From an uncultured Ruminococcus sp. (GTDB lineage Bacteria; Bacillota_A; Clostridia; Oscillospirales; Ruminococcaceae): 8,457 bases of DNA. The notes under the pieces were generated by a model, which was given only the letters and a program-made list of their open reading frames with translations, did not search any database and was not told where the DNA came from. The stretch covers positions 1-8,457 of the forward strand of contig CALFMA010000667.1 of NCBI GenBank assembly GCA_937880065.1, given 5' to 3'. Positions 1 through 4,207 of this stretch are shown one piece after another; the stretch's first letter is position 1, and the number at the start of each line of letters is the position of its first letter. The position numbers and the translations under genes are program-made.

Positions 1-15
1 ATAGAACGGCAAGTT

Positions 16-50
16 AATTAAGAATTCAGAATTAAGAATTAAGAATTATG
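16..50. repeat. Five tandem AATTAAG-type heptanucleotides
   Basis: Five consecutive 7-bp units can be read: AATTAAG, AATTCAG, AATTAAG, AATTAAG and AATTATG. The last unit runs directly into the GGGCGG end of the neighbouring inverted-repeat element. The tract is non-coding and AT-only apart from the seventh base. It shares the 7-bp period, but not the sequence, of the GCTAA heptads found further on. Function is unknown. Confidence 0.75.
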
Positions 51-183
51 GGCGGTGGAAATTTTTTCTGCCGCACCCATTAGCTAATGGCTAACGGCTG
101 ACAGCTAACAGCTTTTAAAAAGGCTAAAGGCTTGCAATATAATTACGCATTAAAAATGGCGGCAGGAAATAATTCCCACCGCC
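50..183. mobile_element. MITE-like element with terminal inverted repeats
   Basis: The left end (50-74, GGGCGGTGGAAA...CTGCCGC) is the reverse complement of the right end (159-183, GCGGCAGG...CCACCGCC), with one indel and about two mismatches over 25 bp. Between them lie GCTAA-type heptads (83-116 and 123-131) and a segment ending in TTACGCATTA. There is no room for a transposase, so if mobile it would be a non-autonomous miniature element. Alternatively it is an intergenic palindromic repeat that folds as RNA. It sits 5 bp beyond the stop codon of the minus-strand Cys-rich membrane gene, so it would be transcribed as that gene's 3' tail and might end or protect the transcript. No clear target-site duplication was identified. 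Confidence 0.55.
83..152. repeat. GCTAA heptad repeat, copy 1, with 30-bp shared block
   Basis: Units GCTAATG, GCTAACG, GCTGACA, GCTAACA and GCTTTTA follow each other at 83-117, and another GCTAAAG begins at 123. The block 123-152 (starts GCTAAAGGCTTGC, ends TTACGCATTA) is identical over 30 bp to 2041-2070, so this is a dispersed repeat family rather than chance low complexity. It forms the core of the inverted-repeat element at 50-183. Confidence 0.8.
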
Positions 184-188
184 TAAAA

Positions 189-1043
189 TTATTCTTTATC
201 AATTGCATTACAGCATTTCATTGTTTTGTAAGATAGAACAAGAGATGTGATTTTAACTATAATAATAGCAATAGAAGATATGAGGACAGCAATAAGAGCA
301 AGCCATATAATCAATGGAATACCGAGTAAGGCAACAAATCCGCTGCCAATGAGAGATATTATAGAAATAACGAGATATTTTTTCAGATTTTCCCATTGCT
401 CCGATAAGTGTCTGTCAATATTTCGTGTAGCCTCGGAACAACCGCTGAATAAATAACAGTTGTACATAATCGTCAAAATAAGTATAACCGTAGAGAGAAT
501 AAAAGCAATAAACTTAATAATTCCATCAGTTTCATTTGCTATTATAATTATATATACGATTGATAAAACAAAGTAACCTATACATGAAATTGCCGATTTT
601 TTGAAATCGTCGCTGAATTGGTAAAGGAAATAGCAGGCAATAAAAAACAATATCAGACTGACAACTGAAAATCCGATACTGATAAAATCGGGAATACCCA
701 GCGTTGTCTTTAAAAAATCAAGTTCGAGGACAGTACAGATAATATCTATTAAAGTTGAAACAAACAGCACAGTAAACCATTTTCCCCTGCCTTTTTTTAT
801 AACAGGCTCATTTTCAGAGGATTTACCTCTTTCAAGACCGTATAATTTAGTGTTGTTCTGAATCATACTGCACGAGCGTCTGACGGAACATTCATTACAG
901 CTGCATAACTTCTTTGATGTAACGCAATCAACGATTTTGCAATCGCCTTTTCTGAATGCTTTGCCGCCTTTGCAGCCGCCACAGTCGTGATTGTTTTCCT
1001 CACGACATTTCTCACAATTTTTTCCACAATAACCCGTATTCAT
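189..1043 (-). CDS. Cys-rich (DUF3795-like) head fused to multi-pass membrane protein
   Basis: This 284-residue protein is not recognised as a characterised enzyme. The N-terminal 58 residues hold eleven cysteines (C6, C10, C13, C21, C24, C35, C40, C47, C49, C52, C58) in an order resembling DUF3795: CG-x2-C-x2-C near the start, then CGGC, then a C-x4-C pair and CSCNEC. This suggests one or two zinc- or metal-binding knuckles. A charged linker (about 64-88) leads to roughly six hydrophobic segments (about 88-106, 119-141, 149-169, 174-197, 222-243, 244-267). The tail ends with a CC pair and a short charged segment. The head should be cytoplasmic, because no signal peptide precedes it. The start is preceded by a weak AAGGGG site. 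The gene lies 20 nt downstream of the next minus-strand membrane gene and probably shares its promoter. Role unknown; a metal- or redox-sensing membrane protein is only a guess. Confidence 0.85.
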   Translation of the reverse strand: MNTGYCGKNCEKCREENNHDCGGCKGGKAFRKGDCKIVDCVTSKKLCSCNECSVRRSCSMIQNNTKLYGLERGKSSENEPVIKKGRGKWFTVLFVSTLIDIICTVLELDFLKTTLGIPDFISIGFSVVSLILFFIACYFLYQFSDDFKKSAISCIGYFVLSIVYIIIIANETDGIIKFIAFILSTVILILTIMYNCYLFSGCSEATRNIDRHLSEQWENLKKYLVISIISLIGSGFVALLGIPLIIWLALIAVLISSIAIIIVKITSLVLSYKTMKCCNAIDKE

Positions 1044-1063
1044 TTTTTTAAACCCCTTTTTAA

Positions 1064-1741
1064 TTATTTAATTTCCTTAGCTTTTTTTGACATAAAGTAC
1101 AGAAGTACAACCTGAACTGCATATATTGCAGGAATTACAAATAATTCAATTATTCTGTTTACAATAAAAGAAACTCTCATGTCAAACATCAACTGTAATG
1201 TATTACCAATATTTGATGCGAAATAAATAACCACATAGGCTATCAGAGCGATTCCCCAGCCTTTTCTGATTTTCTCATTCATATGCTTTGAAAAAAGCAT
1301 ATGAGCAGTACCCACAAGTATAGATGCAAATACAGGCATATTTATACTTAATGAGTTAAACAGTTTATATATCGGATGTGTCGGCTCTGAAAGAAAATCG
1401 AGAAAACTTGTCGCAGGCGGTAAAGCTGCTTTTACAAGCGGCAGTATAAGCTTTGCAGCACAGCCTGCTGCGGCAAATATACCGCCGATTTTATAGAGCT
1501 TATGATATTTTCCAAGCATTATAACAGTAACTGTGGAAAATATGGAAATAAGCAGATATACAGCCTGATTTCCCATATTCGGCACAGGCACATAGCCGCC
1601 CATTAGTTCGTATACACAGAATAAAAATCTCACGCCTGTGATGCCGAACACCCACCATAAAAGCTTGCTTATTGTTTCGCCTTTTGTTTGTGTGTAATCG
1701 TTATTTTCCGTAACGACTGCATTTTTTGTGATTGTTTCCAT
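1064..1741 (-). CDS. Six-helix membrane protein of unknown function
   Basis: I do not recognise this 225-residue protein. It has a polar N-terminus of about 25 residues and then about six hydrophobic segments (about 27-44, 59-77, 84-104, 132-150, 161-178, 192-217). It ends in the positively charged tail SKKAKEIK. No catalytic or transporter signature is visible. The reading frame extends upstream to an ATG at 1753, but that codon has only GGAA one base away. The ATG at 1741 has GGGGA five bases upstream and is the better start. The gene is the first of a two-gene operon with the Cys-rich membrane protein, behind a perfect sigma-A promoter at 1799-1827. The two may act together in the membrane, which is inferred only from the operon. 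Confidence 0.85.
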   Translation of the reverse strand: METITKNAVVTENNDYTQTKGETISKLLWWVFGITGVRFLFCVYELMGGYVPVPNMGNQAVYLLISIFSTVTVIMLGKYHKLYKIGGIFAAAGCAAKLILPLVKAALPPATSFLDFLSEPTHPIYKLFNSLSINMPVFASILVGTAHMLFSKHMNEKIRKGWGIALIAYVVIYFASNIGNTLQLMFDMRVSFIVNRIIELFVIPAIYAVQVVLLYFMSKKAKEIK

Positions 1742-1798
1742 AAAAATCCCCATTTCCAGCGGTGTACCGCCATAATATCAATGTAATTGTGCTTTTAT

Positions 1799-1827
1799 AT
1801 TATATCATATATATTTTTATATGTCAA
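1799..1827 (-). promoter_or_regulatory. Consensus sigma-A promoter for the two-gene membrane operon
   Basis: On the minus strand, TTGACA (1827-1822) is followed by a 17-bp AT-rich spacer and TATAAT (1804-1799), matching both consensus hexamers exactly. Transcription should begin near 1792 and give a leader of about 50 nt before the ATG at 1741. No operator-like palindrome overlaps it, so strong constitutive expression is plausible. Confidence 0.85.
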
Positions 1828-1908
1828 GATATAACTAAAATTACGACTACATAAATAATACACCTCAACTTTACAAAAGGTTGCATAAAATATAAAAAAT
1901 TTTGGCAC

Positions 1909-1933
1909 AAAAAAGGTAGTCAAATAGACTACC
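1909..1933 (-). terminator. Rho-independent terminator for the XRE operon
   Basis: Read on the minus strand, GGTAGTC, a 5-nt loop and GACTACC form a 7-bp perfect stem followed immediately by six Ts (complement of 1914-1909). It lies 187 bp beyond the XRE stop codon and just before the promoter of the next minus-strand operon, so it insulates the two units. The heptad repeat lies between the XRE stop and this terminator. Confidence 0.75.
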
Positions 1934-2006
1934 ACGAGATTATCAAAAAATTTGAATTTCGTACCGAAATTGCTGACAAGAGGAACTCGCCCATACGAAA
2001 TATATC

Positions 2007-2120
2007 TGCCGCCAAATTAGCTAAAGGCTAAAGGCTAATAGCTAAAGGCTTGCAATATAATTACGCATTATTCAAATCCACCGTACCAAAGCTAATGGCT
2101 AACGGCTAAAGGCTGAAAGC
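2007..2120. repeat. GCTAA heptad repeat, copy 2
   Basis: CTGCCGC followed by a TTA and units GCTAAAG, GCTAAAG, GCTAATA and GCTAAAG leads into the 30-bp block 2041-2070, identical to 123-152. A second heptad run, GCTAATG, GCTAACG, GCTAAAG and GCTGAAA, occupies 2091-2118. The CTGCCGC left boundary resembles the inner end of the left inverted repeat of copy 1. The right inverted repeat is not clearly kept; only CCACCG at 2080-2085 recalls it. The array abuts the TAA stop codon of the XRE gene. It is non-coding, and its function is unknown. Confidence 0.75.
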
Positions 2121-2327
2121 TTAAAAATAAAATATATCCTCAAATTTTTTGTCAAGGGCAATGCAGAGAATAAGTGCCAGCTTTGCCGTAGGGCTGAACT
2201 GCCCCGTTTCAATGGAACTTATAGTATTTCGTGATACGCCCACCATTTTCGCAAGTTCCGCCTGAGATATTTTTTTCTCGGAGCGTATCTCTTTCAGGCG
2301 GTTTTTCAGAATTAAACTGTCTTCCAT
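2121..2327 (-). CDS. Short XRE/Cro-type HTH repressor
   Basis: This 68-residue DNA-binding protein is essentially a bare helix-turn-helix domain of the HTH_3 family. The scanning helix is about residues 21-29 (SQAELAKMV), followed by a GVS turn and a recognition helix about 32-40 (SRNTISSIE). The remainder, TGQFSPTAKLALILCIALDKKFEDIF, is the typical C-terminal helix pair of this family. Its size and layout resemble the Enterococcus repressor CylR2, which acts as a homodimer on an inverted repeat. It is the last gene of a four-gene operon. The TGA stop of the preceding gene lies inside its GAGGTG ribosome binding site, so translation is probably coupled. The likely targets are the five palindromes upstream of the operon (3391-3520), giving negative autoregulation. 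That assignment is inferred from position. Confidence 0.93.
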   Translation of the reverse strand: MEDSLILKNRLKEIRSEKKISQAELAKMVGVSRNTISSIETGQFSPTAKLALILCIALDKKFEDIFYF

Positions 2328-2335
2328 TATTCACC

Positions 2336-2656
2336 TCAGTTGTAAAATCCCATAATAGCCGATACCGTAAATACAATAGCTGAAATAGTAAAGCATAAAG
2401 CAGAAATCAGGCATTTTTTACTTTTAAGAGTGGAGTAATACGAAAAAGATATAGCAGCACACATTACCTGACATATCGCTATGATACTATCATTTGAACC
2501 GTTTTTAGTTATTACTTGCCATATCCAGAGGATTGCCGAAAAAATCATAGTAACCATAACAGAATCTGCATTTGCCTTTTTTTCTGCTTCCTGAGCCACA
2601 ATATCTCTGTCCTTATTTTCTTTTCTGCTCATTTCAAGAATTTTTTCCTTATCCAT
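2336..2656 (-). CDS. Small three-helix membrane protein (DUF6442-like), paralogue C
   Basis: This 106-residue protein starts with the conserved cytoplasmic segment MDKEKILEMSRKENKDRD, continues with a charged stretch to about residue 30, and then has three hydrophobic segments (about 31-49, 56-73, 82-103). The N-terminal motif and length match what I recall as DUF6442, often found beside short XRE regulators; the domain number is from memory. It is one of three tandem paralogues here. The start is supported by GAGGG exactly 8 nt upstream, the same spacing as in its sisters. It lies 8 nt before the XRE gene. Function is unknown; a role with the regulator in the same membrane or stress circuit is inferred from the operon only. 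Confidence 0.85.
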   Translation of the reverse strand: MDKEKILEMSRKENKDRDIVAQEAEKKANADSVMVTMIFSAILWIWQVITKNGSNDSIIAICQVMCAAISFSYYSTLKSKKCLISALCFTISAIVFTVSAIMGFYN

Positions 2657-2672
2657 AATAATATCCCTCTCT

Positions 2673-3002
2673 TTACTTTATAAATATTTCTGCTATAGAA
2701 CCGAAAACACCAATAGCAGCAGCAATTGTCCAGCATATCATAGCAAATTTGTTTGTCTTTTTATTTTCTTCTGTTTTTTTGTATTTAAAAGTATATAAAA
2801 CAGCATTGAAAATTACAACAGGCGTATATAATAAAAGGCTATAACCATTTCCTGCAATGAAATTAAGAACAAAAAGCAGCGTATAAAATATAATAATTAC
2901 ACCCAATGCTGTGTCACTTGCTTTTTTATTTATTTCAAGCACATATAAATCCTTATCCTTATTTTCTTTTCTGCTCATTTCAAGAATTTTTTCTTTTTCC
3001 AT
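2673..3002 (-). CDS. Small three-helix membrane protein (DUF6442-like), paralogue B
   Basis: This 109-residue protein begins MEKEKILEMSRKENKDKD and has about three hydrophobic segments after residue 30, with a lysine-rich loop (YKYKKTEENKKTNK region) before the last helix. An in-frame ATG at 3017 would add five residues. That ATG belongs to the ATGGAGG sequence whose GGAGG is the ribosome binding site 8 nt before the ATG at 3002, and the shorter start aligns with the paralogues. The N-terminal coding DNA 2956-2993 is identical over 38 bp to 2610-2647 of paralogue C, while the membrane parts have diverged strongly. The next gene begins 16 nt downstream. Confidence 0.85.
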   Translation of the reverse strand: MEKEKILEMSRKENKDKDLYVLEINKKASDTALGVIIIFYTLLFVLNFIAGNGYSLLLYTPVVIFNAVLYTFKYKKTEENKKTNKFAMICWTIAAAIGVFGSIAEIFIK

Positions 3003-3016
3003 GATAATATCCTCCA

Positions 3017-3337
3017 TTATTTATAAAAGCTAATAATAGCTGCCGATGTAAAGATAATAGATATCAAAATAAAGTATATAGCCAATAGCAGGTGTTTTTT
3101 TCTTTTAAGGCAGAGATATTTATAACAAGATGAAACAGCACACATTATTTCAACTATTGCAGCTATACCATAGTTTACTCCGTTTTTTGTAACAGCCTGC
3201 CATAAAATAAGTATAAGTGCAAAAATAGAGCCAACAATTACTGCAATATTATTTGCTTTCTTTTCAACATCTAATTCAGCAATATCCTTGTTTCTGTTTT
3301 CTTTTCTGCTCATTTCTAAAATTATTTCTTTATCCAC
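3017..3337 (-). CDS. Small three-helix membrane protein (DUF6442-like), paralogue A, GTG start
   Basis: This is the first gene of the operon: 106 residues, beginning (M)DKEIILEMSRKENRNKD, with three hydrophobic segments (about 31-50, 56-72, 83-104). The frame opens at an ATG at 3352, but that ATG is part of ATGGAGG, whose GGAGG lies 8 nt before the GTG at 3337. Starting at the GTG makes the protein collinear with both paralogues and the same length as paralogue C. A GTG start is therefore my choice, although an automatic caller may take the ATG. It lies about 70 nt downstream of the predicted transcription start at the operator-embedded promoter. No enzyme motif is visible. Confidence 0.82.
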   Translation of the reverse strand: MDKEIILEMSRKENRNKDIAELDVEKKANNIAVIVGSIFALILILWQAVTKNGVNYGIAAIVEIMCAVSSCYKYLCLKRKKHLLLAIYFILISIIFTSAAIISFYK

Positions 3338-3390
3338 AGTATTTTCCTCCATATCATTTTTTGATTTATAATTTTATGTGTCCGAACATC

Positions 3391-3520
3391 TTGCCAAGTT
3401 TTCTTGACAAGATTAGTATATCATAGCCAAGTAAACTTGTCAACGATTTTGCCAAGAAAACTTTGCAAATCTGCATTTTGCACAGTATACTTGTCAAATT
3501 TTGCCAAGTTTATTGTGCAA
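3391..3520. promoter_or_regulatory. Array of five 20-bp palindromic operators
   Basis: Five sites fit TTGCCAAG-N4-CTTGTCAA: 3391-3410 (TTGCCAAG/CTTGACAA), 3424-3443 (TAGCCAAG/CTTGTCAA), 3449-3468 (TTGCCAAG/CTTTGCAA), 3478-3497 (TTGCACAG/CTTGTCAA) and 3501-3520 (TTGCCAAG/TTGTGCAA). Start-to-start distances are 33, 25, 29 and 23 bp. Site 2 covers the -35 hexamer and most of the spacer of the XRE-operon promoter, and site 1 covers its expected start point, the layout expected for repression. The XRE repressor of the same operon is the likely ligand. I did not see the motif elsewhere in the window. Confidence 0.85.
3415..3443 (-). promoter_or_regulatory. Promoter of the three-paralogue/XRE operon
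   Basis: On the minus strand, TTGACA (3443-3438) and TATACT (3420-3415) are separated by exactly 17 bp, a near-perfect sigma-A promoter. Its -35 hexamer is the outer half of operator 2, and its start point (about 3408) falls in operator 1. A dimeric repressor on either site would exclude RNA polymerase. Confidence 0.85.
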
Positions 3521-3544
3521 AACTGTTACAATGAGTGAATTATA

Positions 3545-3573
3545 TAGACAGGCTGTGTCGTATCTGTTATAAT
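3545..3573 (+). promoter_or_regulatory. Extended -10 promoter for the sigma factor operon
   Basis: TAGACA (3545-3550), a 17-bp spacer ending in TGT, and TATAAT (3568-3573) form a strong sigma-A promoter with an extended -10. Transcription would start near 3580, leaving a leader of about 86 nt before the sigma ATG. The leader contains A6T7 (3596-3608). The -35 lies 24 bp beyond the last operator of the divergent array, so repressor binding need not occlude it. A second, weaker extended -10 (TGTTACAAT, 3524-3532) lies closer to operator 5. Confidence 0.75.
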
Positions 3574-3665
3574 AAAAGTAATCTAAAATCCGCAGAAAAA
3601 ATTTTTTTGAAAATTTATGTCCACTTTTTGTAGTTAGTGCGATTGTTATAGTAGGAGGTGGTGAT

Positions 3666-4190
3666 ATGACGGATAAACTCGAGTTGCTTGTAGAGAATTT
3701 CGGAGCATATGTAAAAGCAGTAGTTATAAATAAAATAGGAGGGGTTGCAACACGTGAGGATATAGAGGACTGCGTCAGCGATGTTTTCTTAGAAGTTTGC
3801 AGAAATCCTGATAATTTCCCCATTTCCGACGATGAAGCAAAATACTACATAGGCACAATTGCAAAACGTCGTGCAATTGATTATTTCCGCCGTATATCAC
3901 ATCTTAACAACAATTTCAGCGGTAATGATGACGATATGATGAACATTCCCGACAATACCGATGTAGAGCAATCTACCCACCAAAAAGCCTTGAATAATGC
4001 TCTATGGGAAGCCGTCAAGGCATTGGGGGAGCCTGATACATCAATTATCGTTTACCGCTATTTCTACCGCAGAAAAGCCCGTGAAATCGGGGGACTCCTT
4101 AATTTATCCACTGCCGCAGTACAGAAAAGAGCTCAGCGTGCAGAGAAGAAAATCAAGGAAATCCTTGTAAATCAGGGCTTTTGTGAATAA
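3666..4190 (+). CDS. ECF-type RNA polymerase sigma factor
   Basis: This 174-residue sigma-70 family protein has only regions 2 and 4, as in extracytoplasmic-function sigma factors, and typical ECF length. Region 2.2 is about residues 32-47 (DIEDCVSDVFLEVCRN). Region 2.4, which reads the -10 element, is about 59-77 (YIGTIAKRRAIDYFRR). An acidic linker (DDDMMNIPDNTD) follows. Region 4 is about 108-168, with the HTH KAREIGGLLNLSTAAVQKRA that reads the -35. The ATG has AGGAGG 7 nt upstream. The next gene, 17 nt downstream, encodes a membrane protein with the topology of an anti-sigma factor, the usual partner arrangement. The sigma factor presumably directs transcription of surface functions, possibly including the dockerin protein two genes on. 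That target is inferred. I cannot assign an ECF group number. Confidence 0.93.
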   Translation: MTDKLELLVENFGAYVKAVVINKIGGVATREDIEDCVSDVFLEVCRNPDNFPISDDEAKYYIGTIAKRRAIDYFRRISHLNNNFSGNDDDMMNIPDNTDVEQSTHQKALNNALWEAVKALGEPDTSIIVYRYFYRRKAREIGGLLNLSTAAVQKRAQRAEKKIKEILVNQGFCE

Positions 4191-4207
4191 CTAAGGAGGT
4201 ATGACTG

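Noticed and set aside
83..152. Possible CRISPR array from the regular GCTAA units
   Set aside because: Units are only 7 bp, contiguous and degenerate, with no spacers and no cas genes nearby.
247..456. Plus-strand frame of 69 codons
   Set aside because: It is antisense to the membrane part of the Cys-rich protein, which has clear coding character.
1955..1971. Inverted repeat AATTTCG-TAC-CGAAATT
   Set aside because: It is a perfect 7-bp palindrome, but it lies in non-coding DNA between terminator and repeat with no promoter or T-run, so I cannot attach a function.
3391..3520. Repeated TTGCCAAG sites as a replication or plasmid iteron set
   Set aside because: The sites are palindromic and overlap a promoter next to an XRE repressor gene; there is no replication initiator in the window.
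3494..3823. Minus-strand frame of 109 codons across the divergent region and the sigma gene
   Set aside because: It runs antisense through the sigma-factor start and through the promoter; no ribosome binding site and no recognisable protein.
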